Shown: positions 1 to 9,351 of the stretch, piece by piece
Layout of the letters: each line of letters starts with the position of its first letter
How positions within the stretch are numbered: the first letter of the stretch is position 1
Origin: Spirochaetales bacterium UBA6872
Lineage (GTDB): Bacteria > Spirochaetota > Spirochaetia > Sphaerochaetales > Sphaerochaetaceae
Reading direction: 5' to 3'
Assembly: GCA_002452215.1 (NCBI GenBank)
Contig: DKCO01000053.1
Location: 156,937-220,936 of the forward strand
DNA: 64,000 nt
The notes under the pieces: model-generated
What the model was told of the DNA's origin: nothing
Seen by the model: only the letters and a program-made list of their open reading frames with translations
Databases searched by the model: none
Made by a program: the position numbers and the translations under genes

Positions 1-590
1 GAAAGGACATCACAAAGCAACCTGAGTACAAGAGAGCATTTGAAATAGGAAGAGTCTTCCAGGATCCCACAAAAGGAACCAGTGCGAATATGAGTATTGA
101 GGACAATATGATGCTTGCATCAAGAAAGGGAATGAGAGGCGTTACATATTCTCTCAACTCAAAATCAAGAGCCCTGTACTCTAGCCTGCTTGCACCAATA
201 CATCTAGACAAGAGATTGAAAGACAATGTCGGACTTCTCTCAGGAGGGCAAAGGCAAGCGCTGACACTACTTATGACAACGCTATCAAGGCCACATCTGA
301 TGCTTCTTGATGAGCATACAGCTGCCCTAGATCCGGGAAATGCACAAATAGTGATGGATTTGACAAAGCAATACATCGAAAAAGACAATCTAACAGCAAT
401 GATGATCACTCACAATATGCAATTCGCAATAGATTATGGAAACAGGCTAATAATGATGGATGCAGGTCATATAATCCTCGACATAAAAGGAGATGAGAAG
501 AAAAACCTAACAGTGCCAGAGCTTGTTGAGCGATTCAAAGCGATATCAAAAAGCGAGTACACATCAGATGAGGGGCTTTTGACCAAATAG
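1..590 (+). CDS. ABC transporter ATP-binding protein (5' end cut off by window)
   Basis: This is the C-terminal part of an ABC ATPase; the reading frame is open from base 3 back through the window edge, so the real start lies outside. It enters at the Q-loop (GRVFQDPTKGT), followed by the signature LSGGQRQALTLLM, Walker B LMLLDEHTAALDP and the switch histidine in MMITHNM. The tail (IILDIKGDEKKNLTVPELV) resembles the ATPases paired with TrpX/TrpY-like permeases (COG1101-type uptake systems for amino acids or similar small molecules). The partner permease and binding protein would be upstream, outside the window. The ATPase family is certain; the substrate is not. It is followed by an intrinsic terminator, so it ends its operon. 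Confidence 0.85.
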   Translation, partial: KDITKQPEYKRAFEIGRVFQDPTKGTSANMSIEDNMMLASRKGMRGVTYSLNSKSRALYSSLLAPIHLDKRLKDNVGLLSGGQRQALTLLMTTLSRPHLMLLDEHTAALDPGNAQIVMDLTKQYIEKDNLTAMMITHNMQFAIDYGNRLIMMDAGHIILDIKGDEKKNLTVPELVERFKAISKSEYTSDEGLLTK

Positions 591-605
591 GGCAAATAAA
601 AGAAC

Positions 606-642
606 AAATCGCTTTTCTTGAATAAAGATTAGCGATTTTTTT
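606..642 (+). terminator. Rho-independent terminator after the ABC ATPase gene
   Basis: An 8-bp stem (AAATCGCT / AGCGATTT) with a 17-nt loop runs into a T tract, 16 nt after the ATPase stop codon. It separates the transporter operon from dpaL. Confidence 0.75.
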
Positions 643-764
643 GTTGCTATTTGAAACAAAGCCAAAATATGTTTTTCAATGCAACTGACAAATAATCATA
701 ATACATCAATATTTTTATTAAAAATTAACGTATAGCTCAAAAATAAAATAAACTATTCATGGTA

Positions 765-792
765 TTGCAAATATCTCTAAAAATACTATGAT
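765..792 (+). promoter_or_regulatory. Candidate promoter of dpaL
   Basis: TTGCAA at 765-770 and TATGAT at 787-792 are separated by 16 nt. The -10 box ends 9 nt before the dpaL ATG and there is no Shine-Dalgarno, so the transcript would start almost at the start codon. Confidence 0.4.
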
Positions 793-801
793 ATAAATAT
801 C

Positions 802-2040
802 ATGAACAAGCTAGATTTTGAATTCATAATCCAAAAGGATTTGGTAAAGGATCAGAAAAAAGCAAAAGAACTTTTTCCTGTCTCAATTGCTAGAGTCGCA
901 AGAAATTTCCATAGACAGATTCCAAACTACAAAATGACACCGCTTGAGGCAATGCCGAACCTTGCTCAAATGCTATCGCTCGGAGGAATATACATAAAGG
1001 ACGAGGCCCAAAGATTGGAGCTTAATTCATTTAAAGTCATGGGTGGATCATTTGCAATATACCGATTCATTCAGAAAAAACTCGGACTAAGCGATGATGA
1101 AATGACATACAACTACCTGACAAGCAAAGAGTGCCATGACAAGACAGGTGATATCGTATTTTGCTCTGCCACAGATGGCAACCATGGAAGAGGACTCGCA
1201 TGGGCAGCTCAAAAGCTTGGTCACAAATGCAAAATATATGTGCACAAAGAGACATCGCAAGCAAGAATTGATGCAATCAAGAAATACGGTGCAGATGTAA
1301 CTGTTGTAGATGGAAACTATGATGATGCTGTAAGACAAGCAGCAGAAGATGCAAAGAAATATGGATGGCAAGTAATCTCTGATACATCATGGGATGGATA
1401 TACAGAGATACCTACATGGATAATGCAAGGATATACTTCAATGCTCCTTGAGAGCCAAGAGCAATTCGCTGGCATGGGAATTCAAAAACCTACGCATGTC
1501 TTTGTACAAGCTGGCGTTGGCGCACTTGCCGCATCCGTTGTAGGCTTCTATACAGCTCTCTTCCCAGACAATCCACCTATTTTCGTAATAGTCGAGCCCG
1601 ACAAAGCTGCATGCATATACGAATCGATAAAGAAGCATGATGGAAAGCCGCACTCAGTGAAAGGAAAACTGGATACGATAATGGCAGGTCTTGCTTGCGG
1701 AGATCCTTCTCCGATTGCATTCGATATCTTATCACACAATGCAAATGTCTTCGTAAAGATCCCTGATTACATTGCTGCAAGAGGAATGCGCATACTATCT
1801 TGCCCATTGAAAGGTGATCCATTCATGATTTCTGGAGAATCTGGAGCAGCAACACTTGGAGCGCTTTACTCAATAATGACAGAAAATGGGGACCAAGAGC
1901 TAAGAAAAGAATTGAAGCTCGACAGAAACAGCCAAATCTTCATGATAAACACAGAAGGAAATACAGATCCTACGCACTTCAGACAAATAATATGGGATGG
2001 GCTAGATCCTGTTCCAACAGCCTACAGAACAAAGAAGTAG
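802..2040 (+). CDS. dpaL: Diaminopropionate ammonia-lyase
   Basis: PLP-dependent fold-type II enzyme that converts 2,3-diaminopropionate to pyruvate and two ammonia. The 412-residue protein matches the usual YgeX/DpaL length (about 400). The PLP lysine sits in LNSFKVMGGSFA (K78), and the phosphate-binding/substrate region SATDGNHGRGLAWAAQKLG is typical of the threonine-dehydratase-like fold. In enterobacteria ygeX lies in a purine/amino-acid catabolism cluster, but here it stands alone between two terminators, so it is probably a monocistronic catabolic gene using diaminopropionate or D-serine as a nitrogen or carbon source. The start is the first ATG, with no SD but a close -10 box. Confidence 0.9.
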   Translation: MNKLDFEFIIQKDLVKDQKKAKELFPVSIARVARNFHRQIPNYKMTPLEAMPNLAQMLSLGGIYIKDEAQRLELNSFKVMGGSFAIYRFIQKKLGLSDDEMTYNYLTSKECHDKTGDIVFCSATDGNHGRGLAWAAQKLGHKCKIYVHKETSQARIDAIKKYGADVTVVDGNYDDAVRQAAEDAKKYGWQVISDTSWDGYTEIPTWIMQGYTSMLLESQEQFAGMGIQKPTHVFVQAGVGALAASVVGFYTALFPDNPPIFVIVEPDKAACIYESIKKHDGKPHSVKGKLDTIMAGLACGDPSPIAFDILSHNANVFVKIPDYIAARGMRILSCPLKGDPFMISGESGAATLGALYSIMTENGDQELRKELKLDRNSQIFMINTEGNTDPTHFRQIIWDGLDPVPTAYRTKK

Positions 2041-2057
2041 ATTCCAAGACACACAAA

Positions 2058-2093
2058 GAGCGCAATGGGTAAAGCTATTGCGCTCCTTTTTTT
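2058..2093 (+). terminator. Rho-independent terminator after dpaL
   Basis: A 9-bp perfect stem (GAGCGCAAT / ATTGCGCTC) with a 10-nt loop is followed by CTTTTTTT. It sits between the convergent dpaL and glycerate kinase genes. Confidence 0.85.
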
Positions 2094-2103
2094 ATAAAAC
2101 AAG

Positions 2104-3240
2104 CTATTTCTCGATGCTCTTTTGGTACCTAAGAAGGTTATCGACAGTCAAAGAAAGGTCGCTCTTTGCCCTTGGTCGTTGCTCCTTATATGGAAGAGCC
2201 ACTCTGTTGATTGAGAATATTGCTGTTACTCCATTGTTGTAAGCCCCTTCAATACCATCGCCAATATCACCAACAAATGCTATGACTTTGACATTCTTCT
2301 TTTTAGCTTCACGAGCAACTCCAATCACCACTTTGCCTCTAAGCGACTGGCCATCGATCTTGCCCTCGCCTGTATATACAAAATCAGCGCCATCGATAAG
2401 AGATGAAAAGCCAACTGTCTCCAATACTGTCTCAATACCCATCTGTAGCCTAGAGCTGAAGAATGCAACCATCCCTCCACCCATTCCGCCGGCGGCTCCT
2501 GAGCCAGCGATTGATTGGACATCTACATTGCAATCCCTTTTCATGACAGTAGCAATCGAGCGCATCTTTGCATCGAGGTCCTTGACCATCTCTGGATCAG
2601 CACCCTTTTGCGGGCCATAGATTGCTGCAGCACCTTCTGGACCATAAAAAGGATTGTCGATATCACACATAGTAGTGATCTCGATGTTCTTCAGTCTTTC
2701 GTCTATTTCTGACAAGTCGATTCTCGCAACCTTATCCAATGTACCACCAACAGGAATGAACCTTTGACCATTATCATCATAGAAAGAAACACCGACAGCA
2801 GATGCAAGACCACACGCAGCATCATTGGTAGCAGAACCACCAAGCCCTAGTATTATCCTCTTTACTCCTCGAGATGCAGCATCAAGCAACAGCTCGCCTA
2901 CTCCATATGTAGTTGTCTTTGAAGGATTTTTTCTATCGCCTACCATTGGCAATGCCGCTGCAGCAGCCATTTCCAGAACAGCAATATTGCCATCGATAAT
3001 TCCATAGTATCCTTTGACTTTTTCCCCAAAATACGGACCTGTCACATCCTTGTAGATCTTCTCGCCTCCAACAGCTTGCAAGAAAGCATCAACAGACCCT
3101 TCGCCTCCATCTGCAACGGGGATAGAGATCACATTGCATTCAGGATAATGCTTCAAGATCGCATCCTTCATTATCTTGCATATCTCCATTGAAGACATTG
3201 TACCTTTGAAAGAATCTGGAATAAGAATAACCTTTTTCAT
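2104..3240 (-). CDS. glxK: Glycerate 2-kinase
   Basis: Phosphorylates D-glycerate to 2-phosphoglycerate, feeding lower glycolysis. The protein begins MKKVILIPDSFKGTMSS and carries the glycerate-kinase family landmarks VADGGEGSVDAF, GLGGSATNDAACG and GEGKIDGQS; 378 residues is the normal length for the GarK/GlxK family. A GGAGG site precedes the ATG. It lies 65 bp downstream of a GntP-family permease on the same strand, so the pair reads as a glycerate (or related sugar acid) uptake-and-kinase operon. The symbol could equally be garK; the two paralogues cannot be told apart from sequence alone. Confidence 0.88.
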   Translation of the reverse strand: MKKVILIPDSFKGTMSSMEICKIMKDAILKHYPECNVISIPVADGGEGSVDAFLQAVGGEKIYKDVTGPYFGEKVKGYYGIIDGNIAVLEMAAAAALPMVGDRKNPSKTTTYGVGELLLDAASRGVKRIILGLGGSATNDAACGLASAVGVSFYDDNGQRFIPVGGTLDKVARIDLSEIDERLKNIEITTMCDIDNPFYGPEGAAAIYGPQKGADPEMVKDLDAKMRSIATVMKRDCNVDVQSIAGSGAAGGMGGGMVAFFSSRLQMGIETVLETVGFSSLIDGADFVYTGEGKIDGQSLRGKVVIGVAREAKKKNVKVIAFVGDIGDGIEGAYNNGVTAIFSINRVALPYKEQRPRAKSDLSLTVDNLLRYQKSIEK

Positions 3241-3260
3241 TTAACCTCCAAATACGAAAA

Positions 3261-3288
3261 GAAGCGGAGATCAACTCCGCCTCCGCTT
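3261..3288 (-). terminator. Intercistronic hairpin between permease and glycerate kinase
   Basis: Read on the minus strand, AAGCGGAG (3288-3281), an 11-nt loop and CTCCGCTT (3269-3262) form an 8-bp stem followed by CTTTTC. The T tract is short, so it is more likely a partial terminator or mRNA-processing/stability element that sets the permease:kinase ratio. Confidence 0.5.
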
Positions 3289-3305
3289 TCAGTATAGCCA
3301 AAGAT

Positions 3306-4676
3306 CTAGATCAAGAAAAGCGATAGGATCCAGACGAATATGATTCCAACGACTCCCATAATTCCTGTCATAGCAGACTGGGCTTTGTAGCCATCCTCCA
3401 TCTTAAGCTGTCCGAAATTCGTAACAACCCAGAAATATGAATCATTTGCATGAGATACAGTCATAGCGCCTGCCGCGATTGCCATTACAGTCAAGACGCC
3501 AGCAATAGGTGTATTGAGGCCAAGCAAATTCATCATAGAAGATTGATCTGAAATAGATCCCATGATTCCTGCTGTTGTTGTAAGAGCAACTGTAGATGAG
3601 CCCTGTGCTGTCTTCAAGATTGCAGAAATAAAGAATGGGAAGAAAATCCCTATCTTTGCAAGAACAGATGCATGCTCTTGCATATAAGATACAAAACCTG
3701 CCTCAGATATTACTTTTCCAAGAACTCCACCTGCTGCAGTGACAAACAAGATAGGACCTACCACTTTGAGTGTTTCATTCGTCAAATCGTAGAAGATATC
3801 GAGCTTCTTGGTATTTGCAGCAAGGATCACAGCAAAGATAAGGCCAATAGCAAGAGCAATAACAGGCTGTCCAATGAAGTACAAGAATACTGATATAGCA
3901 CCACTCCAACCAGCCATTGAAGATATTGAGCCGAGAGCCATACATATGATAGGCATGATTATCGGAGAAAGGGACAGAAGACCGTTTGGAAGCTTTCCAA
4001 ATGATTTCAAGAGCTCCTCATAAGAAAGTGTTGAATCATCAGATGTCTTATCGACAGAGATCTTCTTTGATATGAACTTGGCATAAAAATATGCAGCAAT
4101 CAAACAAGGGATGGAAACCAAAGCTCCAATCGCCATGACCATCAAGAGATGATCGCCGACTCCGATTGTACCTGCGGCCGCAATTGGACCTGGAGTTGGC
4201 GGAATGAATACATGCGCTGTATATAATCCTGCAGACAAGCATACAGTCATTGCCACTGAACTGTAGTTAGTCTTCTTCACTAGTGCTCTTCTTATTGGAT
4301 CAAGGATAACAAAACCAGAATCACAGAAGACAGGAATAGAAACAATCCAACCCATGATCTCGACGGCTATATCAGGATGCTTTGGGCCAATGACCTTTAC
4401 AACCATCTCTGCAAGCTTCAATGCGCCACCTGTTTTTTCCAAAATCGTTCCAATCAAAGCACCAAGTATGATAACTATACCTATAGATGAGAATGTTCCA
4501 GAGAATCCAGAACCAATCATAGACGGAATCTTCTTGAGTGGAATACCAACCACAATTGCAAGAATCAAAGAAACTCCCATCAAAGCCAAGAAAGGATGGA
4601 TCTTAAGCTTTGAAATTGCAATGATGATAACTATAATTGCGATAAGCAAGGCTATGATCAAACCAATACCAGACAT
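3306..4676 (-). CDS. GntP-family sugar-acid/H+ symporter
   Basis: Integral inner-membrane permease of the gluconate permease family (456 residues, about 12-14 hydrophobic segments). Family landmarks include VFCDSGFVILDPI, FIPPTPGPIAAAG and ANDSYFWVV. The start is placed at MSGIGLII, 15 codons inside the longest frame, because AGGAGG lies 6 nt before this ATG while the longer N-terminus is charged and lacks an SD. Its partner is a glycerate kinase, so glycerate is the most economical substrate guess; gluconate or another aldonate is the alternative. Confidence 0.88.
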   Translation of the reverse strand: MSGIGLIIALLIAIIVIIIAISKLKIHPFLALMGVSLILAIVVGIPLKKIPSMIGSGFSGTFSSIGIVIILGALIGTILEKTGGALKLAEMVVKVIGPKHPDIAVEIMGWIVSIPVFCDSGFVILDPIRRALVKKTNYSSVAMTVCLSAGLYTAHVFIPPTPGPIAAAGTIGVGDHLLMVMAIGALVSIPCLIAAYFYAKFISKKISVDKTSDDSTLSYEELLKSFGKLPNGLLSLSPIIMPIICMALGSISSMAGWSGAISVFLYFIGQPVIALAIGLIFAVILAANTKKLDIFYDLTNETLKVVGPILFVTAAGGVLGKVISEAGFVSYMQEHASVLAKIGIFFPFFISAILKTAQGSSTVALTTTAGIMGSISDQSSMMNLLGLNTPIAGVLTVMAIAAGAMTVSHANDSYFWVVTNFGQLKMEDGYKAQSAMTGIMGVVGIIFVWILSLFLI

Positions 4677-4749
4677 ACTTTTCCTCCTATTGTTATATTT
4701 CCATATCATTTTCCTACACATTATTAAGAAAATAAAGGAAAAGCTTACA

Positions 4750-6063
4750 CTATAATCTCCTCTTTTGCTTGGACTTAATTAGGAATTTGAGTCCCAGCAC
4801 AAAAAAGACAATGGCTACCATAGTCGAGTACAAAAGAAGATCCTTTGATGGCTCAAATCTCGAGCTTAACTCAAAAAGCTTCATTACAAGAAAATAAATG
4901 CAATTCAATATTGGCCTTATAAAAGGAAAAGGAATATAGAGAATCGAGAAAGCCATAAACATGGAAATTAGAGCACCAGCTGGATAAGATGAGAGTATAG
5001 AGCTCATTTGGTATTCACCAAATACACAATATGATATAGGAATCGTAAATAGTTGAGCAGCAACCGAAAGAGAAATGCCATCGCTTAGCTTGTTTGCTCC
5101 GAGAATGTATGAAAAGCACTTGCCGATCTCTTTAGACAAAAGGAAAATGCCAGCCAATGCTGTAAAGCTGTAAATCGAAGCAAGCTCAAAGCCATAATAT
5201 GGAAATATTGACAATAGTACAATTGCGCTAAGGACAAAGGCAATGTCACTATCTTTGCCTAGACGCATAATAAGAGAGAAAATGAAGGCACGAAAAAGCG
5301 AAGGCCTCCATCCTGATAGCCATGTAAAAGCAAAGAGAAATAAGGATATCAAAACCATGCCTTTCCGCTTTAGAAGCAAAAATGGTTTGAAGATAAAAGA
5401 AATGACATAAAGATGCATTCCTGAAAGCGCAATAACATGCCGTAATCCAGACTGGGATGACAAAGATAGGATCCTATTTTCGGCAAATTCTCCAGAGCCC
5501 AAAAGCATCATTTGCATCAGCTGCGCAACATCATCTGTCCCAGACTTCCTTCTTATATACGAAAATATCTTGTTTCTCAATCTCGAGGATATGCAAGGAG
5601 AGACAACCTGAGTGGAATTTGCAAAAAACCCATAATCTGTAAACTGACCAGAAAGATAAAGCTCATCAAAAGTATGTACATCAGAGTCTTCCGTTATTGC
5701 ATAAAGAATGCCATTTGCATTAAAGACAGAGCCTTTGCTATCCCTGATTGCCAACAACATCAAACTATATCCCTTTTTTCTTTTTTCTCTCGCACTTGGC
5801 TCGGAAAGCACTTTGCAATATATCCCTTCGACATCCTTTCTATCTATTGGGATATCAATATTCCTCTTGCTATAGCCTTTGCAAAAAAGCAAATACAGGA
5901 TAAGCGCAACAAATAAAAGCGTGTCAAATCTTATAAACTTGAAAACTACAACAGAGAAAAGAAGAAACAACAGTAGAGCCAGAATAGACAAAGAGAACAA
6001 GGCTGGGGAAAAAAGAGCTATATAGAAGGATACGAAAACAATAAGAACAAGTGCCTTTTCCAT
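4750..6063 (-). CDS. comEC: ComEC/Rec2-type channel protein lacking the metallo-beta-lactamase domain
   Basis: Polytopic membrane protein with a ComEC/Rec2 competence domain: the conserved stretch SQSGLRHVIALSGMHLYVISF and LSGWRPSLFRAFIFSLIMRLG are typical of the DNA-translocation channel. The N-terminal third (hydrophobic, then a soluble region with GILYAITED) matches the usual OB-like ComEC N-domain. At 437 residues it ends after the transmembrane domain; the C-terminal metallo-beta-lactamase-like nuclease domain of Bacillus-type ComEC (about 750 aa) is absent. It follows a membrane protein gene and phosphoglucomutase on the same strand. It may import single-stranded DNA for nutrition or transformation; the other com genes are not in view. 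Confidence 0.8.
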   Translation of the reverse strand: MEKALVLIVFVSFYIALFSPALFSLSILALLLFLLFSVVVFKFIRFDTLLFVALILYLLFCKGYSKRNIDIPIDRKDVEGIYCKVLSEPSAREKRKKGYSLMLLAIRDSKGSVFNANGILYAITEDSDVHTFDELYLSGQFTDYGFFANSTQVVSPCISSRLRNKIFSYIRRKSGTDDVAQLMQMMLLGSGEFAENRILSLSSQSGLRHVIALSGMHLYVISFIFKPFLLLKRKGMVLISLFLFAFTWLSGWRPSLFRAFIFSLIMRLGKDSDIAFVLSAIVLLSIFPYYGFELASIYSFTALAGIFLLSKEIGKCFSYILGANKLSDGISLSVAAQLFTIPISYCVFGEYQMSSILSSYPAGALISMFMAFSILYIPFPFIRPILNCIYFLVMKLFELSSRFEPSKDLLLYSTMVAIVFFVLGLKFLIKSKQKRRL

Positions 6064-6085
6064 ACTATATAAAAGGCAAAATCGA

Positions 6086-6820
6086 TTAAAAATGCATTAC
6101 ACCTAAGCAAAAAGCAAGAAGATAGATATCGAGATTGCCCGAAAAATAATCAGATAGCAAGTGTTTTTCAAGTCTGCGCTCCTTTGTCTTTCCTCGGCGA
6201 ATCTCTTTGATATAGTTGTTTTCAAGTTTTTTCGAACTATTAAGATAGCTTTCCAACGATTGCTTGAAAGCCAGATTACATTCACTATCAAAAGGCGGCA
6301 GATCACGATTTGCAATCCTTTTTATAAGATCCTTGAAACCTATACTAGAAATCTCGTCAAAATAAAACTCCAACTCTCCTATATAGCTTTTATAGACAAA
6401 ATCCGCATCATCGATATTCTTTTGCCATTTTTCTTTCGCATCTAGGACGCACTTAGCCTTCAAATCCTTCCTAGATATGATAATCCATGCGAAAACTGAA
6501 GCTGCAGATGATATGATAAGCTCATCGATAAGCGCAATAGGATCTCTAACAACAAGCGAGCAAAATAGATAGCAAAGAAGAAATACCAGAGAGGACAAGA
6601 CGAGTCTTGGAAGATATCTCTTTTCCTGAATCCAACGATCAAGTCTTCTATACAACCCGTTCACAATCTCTCTGTTGATAGTCTCCTCCTCATCCTCTGT
6701 TATCATCCCAGAAAGGATATAATTGGAAGGAGACAGATCAAACTCGCCTGAATTCAATGCCTTGTCAAAGTCCGCAACAGCAAGAAAATCATCTTTATGT
6801 CTAATGCAATAGATATTCAT
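6086..6820 (-). CDS. Uncharacterised two-helix membrane protein
   Basis: No family recognised. The 244-residue protein has an N-terminal acidic soluble part, two adjacent hydrophobic segments (about residues 72-90 and 97-113), and a long charged, probably helical C-terminal part (EKWQKNIDDADFVYKSY onward), ending in a hydrophobic tail. Its ATG overlaps the stop of phosphoglucomutase by one base (TGATG) and it is 22 bp upstream of the comEC-like gene, so all three are likely co-transcribed and translationally coupled. Confidence 0.7.
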   Translation of the reverse strand: MNIYCIRHKDDFLAVADFDKALNSGEFDLSPSNYILSGMITEDEEETINREIVNGLYRRLDRWIQEKRYLPRLVLSSLVFLLCYLFCSLVVRDPIALIDELIISSAASVFAWIIISRKDLKAKCVLDAKEKWQKNIDDADFVYKSYIGELEFYFDEISSIGFKDLIKRIANRDLPPFDSECNLAFKQSLESYLNSSKKLENNYIKEIRRGKTKERRLEKHLLSDYFSGNLDIYLLAFCLGVMHF

Positions 6821-8541
6821 CAGAAGGCTTCTTTGAACTCCTTCATGATAGCAGGAATCGAGCGCTCCAAGACCTTTCTGCCATCTTTGCCTTCTGACAA
6901 GAAGATATAGTATTTGATCTTAGGCTCGGTTCCAGATGGACGAACAACCATCTTTTCTCCACTTTTGAACTTCACGATTATGACATCGGCTTTAGGAAAA
7001 CCTGTATCTTCTCCTAACAAATCCGTAACACTCTCTATCGTCCTTGAAACAAGGCTATCGCCGGAGTTTAAAGTCCTGAAGAAAGACATGATAGACTTCA
7101 TCTTCTCTTTGCCTTCAGCACCTTCATAGTCTCTGGAGAATACACACTCTGTAGAGTAGCCATAAGTTGCGTATATAGCATCAAGCCTCTGTTGCAACGT
7201 AATACCCTTCTTCTCGTAGTAGCACATCATTTCAACTGCAGCCATTGCCGATGAGACAGCATCCTTGTCCCTTACATCGGGGACAGTCAAGAAACCATAA
7301 GACTCCTCGCAACCGAAAAGGAAGTAATCCTTTTTGTTTTCACTATCTGCAATCCTTTCGATCTCTTTTGCAATGTACTTGAAGCCAGTTAACACATCTT
7401 TGCAATCTCCTCCGTTTTTCTCTGTTATCTTCTTGACAATATCTGTAGTTACAAGTGATTTGACAACAAGAGGAATCTTGCCAGGATGCTTGTTTTGCTC
7501 AGAGGCTGTTTTTAGAAGATAGTCAACTAGCAAAGTCGCAATTTGATTGCCTGTAAGAAGTATATATTCTGTCTTATCTCTGTTGGCGGGTATTGCAAGG
7601 CCTAGCCTATCGGCATCAGGGTCTGTCCCAAGGACTATATCCGCTTTTATTACCTTTGCAAGCTCTATTGCTTTCTCCATAGCTTCATGCGATTCCGGAT
7701 TAGGAAGCTTTACTGTAGGAAAGTTTCCATCTGGCAATTCTTGCTCTTTTACTACTTCGCATCTTATTCCAAGCTCCTTAAGCATATGCCTTACAGGAAT
7801 GTTTCCAGATCCATGGAGAGGAGTATAAGCAACAACGACTGGGCTGTTTTGGACTATTCCAGGTCGCCTTAATGACGAAAGAACCATATGGTAGTATGCT
7901 TCATCAACATCCTTCAAAACAGAACACAAAAGGCCTTTTTCCCTAGCCTCTTTTTCGCTCATATCCTTGATCTTGTCGCCCTTTACACTGTTGGCTCTTG
8001 ATGCAATCTCTATATCATGTGGAGGAGTAACTTGCCCACCATCTGACCAATAGACCTTGTAGCCATTGTACTTTGCTGGGTTGTGCGATGCTGTGACAAC
8101 AATTCCTGCTGTGGATCTCAAGTAACGTAGCGCATATGAAAGCATTGGGACTGGATGCAATTCGTCATATAAATTGACCTTCACTCCATTTGCAGCAAGA
8201 ACACATGCTGCCGAAAGCGCAAACTCCTTAGAAAAGAGCCTCGAATCATAGGCTATTGTACAGCTCGGCTTATCTGAGCTCTCTTTAAGATAATCAGCAA
8301 GTCCTTGAGAGACTTTTCGAACCATGAATGTATTGATTCTATTTGTTCCGCCACCGATTACTCCTCTCATTCCAGCTGTTCCAAAGGCAAGAGATGTATA
8401 GAACCTATCATAAAGACTATCCCAGTCTTCCATCTCAATAGCTTTCTCAACCTCATCTCTGAAGATGGAGTTTGTTTCAAATCCAATATATTCTCTTGCT
8501 TTTGCAAGGACCTCATTCTTCATTTTTAATGAAATTTCCAT
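6820..8541 (-). CDS. Phosphoglucomutase/phosphomannomutase (alpha-D-phosphohexomutase)
   Basis: Interconverts hexose 1- and 6-phosphates for glycogen, cell-envelope sugar and catabolic metabolism. All four family motifs are present: active-site TASHNPAKYNGYKVY (phosphoserine S152), metal-binding DPDADRLGLA, sugar-binding GCEESYGF and phosphate-binding RPSGTEPKIKYY. The 573-residue length fits the PgcA/YhxB-type PGM subfamily rather than the shorter 450-aa ManB/GlmM type. GGAG lies 8 nt before the ATG. Probably the first gene of the pgm-membrane protein-comEC-like unit. Confidence 0.92.
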   Translation of the reverse strand: MEISLKMKNEVLAKAREYIGFETNSIFRDEVEKAIEMEDWDSLYDRFYTSLAFGTAGMRGVIGGGTNRINTFMVRKVSQGLADYLKESSDKPSCTIAYDSRLFSKEFALSAACVLAANGVKVNLYDELHPVPMLSYALRYLRSTAGIVVTASHNPAKYNGYKVYWSDGGQVTPPHDIEIASRANSVKGDKIKDMSEKEAREKGLLCSVLKDVDEAYYHMVLSSLRRPGIVQNSPVVVAYTPLHGSGNIPVRHMLKELGIRCEVVKEQELPDGNFPTVKLPNPESHEAMEKAIELAKVIKADIVLGTDPDADRLGLAIPANRDKTEYILLTGNQIATLLVDYLLKTASEQNKHPGKIPLVVKSLVTTDIVKKITEKNGGDCKDVLTGFKYIAKEIERIADSENKKDYFLFGCEESYGFLTVPDVRDKDAVSSAMAAVEMMCYYEKKGITLQQRLDAIYATYGYSTECVFSRDYEGAEGKEKMKSIMSFFRTLNSGDSLVSRTIESVTDLLGEDTGFPKADVIIVKFKSGEKMVVRPSGTEPKIKYYIFLSEGKDGRKVLERSIPAIMKEFKEAF

Positions 8542-8604
8542 CGAAAACTCTCCTTTAGATACTCTAACACATTATAGCGCTTTTGGAAAAAATATCGAAA
8601 TATA

Positions 8605-9276
8605 TCAAGAAGACAATCCTCTCTCAATATCCATCATAGTTGGAACATGTGCTATGGAATCGAAAATGCCAGATCTCTCTAGCTCTTCTTTGCTTCTGAA
8701 GCCATAGCTTACAATCAAATGCTTCACATTTGCATTTATTGCTGTTTTATAGTCGACTTCGCTATCACCAATATAGAGAACATCATCATTATTGCACATG
8801 AGCCTCTTGATTATACCAAGCAAAGCCATTGGATCTGGTTTCAAAGCAAGCTCTGACCTTTGGCCTTGGACAATGTCAAACAAATCCTTTTTAAAGCATT
8901 TTTGTGTTATCTCTTGCACAATCGAATCCGCTTTATTGGAAAGGATAGCCAGCTTGTAGCCTGAAGTTTTCAAACAATCAAGGAGAGATAGGATCCCATC
9001 ATATGGTTTAGAATATACAGCCGGATGATTCTTATAGTATTGGACCATTAGCTGGAACATCAAATCCACCTCATCCTCACACTCAAGTCGCGGACCATGC
9101 TCCAATATAGATGATACAAGGGCCTTCCTTAAGCCATTTCCAACATAGCGTCTTGTATCATCAAGAGATATAGGCTCCCCATCAAAAGCAATACGTGCAT
9201 AGTTGATAGATGCTCTTATATCCTCAAGAGTATTTAGCAATGTTCCATCCAAATCAAAGACAATAGCTTTCATCAT
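8605..9276 (-). CDS. gph: HAD-family phosphatase, phosphoglycolate phosphatase-like
   Basis: A 223-residue haloacid dehalogenase hydrolase with motif I VFDLDGTLLNT, motif II LAILSNKAD, motif III KPDP and motif IV YIGDSEVDYKTA. The helical cap inserted after motif I (residues about 15-85) is the Gph/PGP subfamily C1 cap. It probably dephosphorylates 2-phosphoglycolate or another small phosphate ester. Two ATGs in tandem open the frame without an SD; a TAGTAT box 8 nt upstream suggests a nearly leaderless transcript. It lies 63 bp upstream of pgm on the same strand. Confidence 0.8.
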   Translation of the reverse strand: MMKAIVFDLDGTLLNTLEDIRASINYARIAFDGEPISLDDTRRYVGNGLRKALVSSILEHGPRLECEDEVDLMFQLMVQYYKNHPAVYSKPYDGILSLLDCLKTSGYKLAILSNKADSIVQEITQKCFKKDLFDIVQGQRSELALKPDPMALLGIIKRLMCNNDDVLYIGDSEVDYKTAINANVKHLIVSYGFRSKEELERSGIFDSIAHVPTMMDIERGLSS

Positions 9277-9351
9277 AGACTATGATACTACTTTGGCATC
9301 GATTTTGAAATGAAAGAGAAACTTCAACAATTATTTTCTTGATATCATGCT

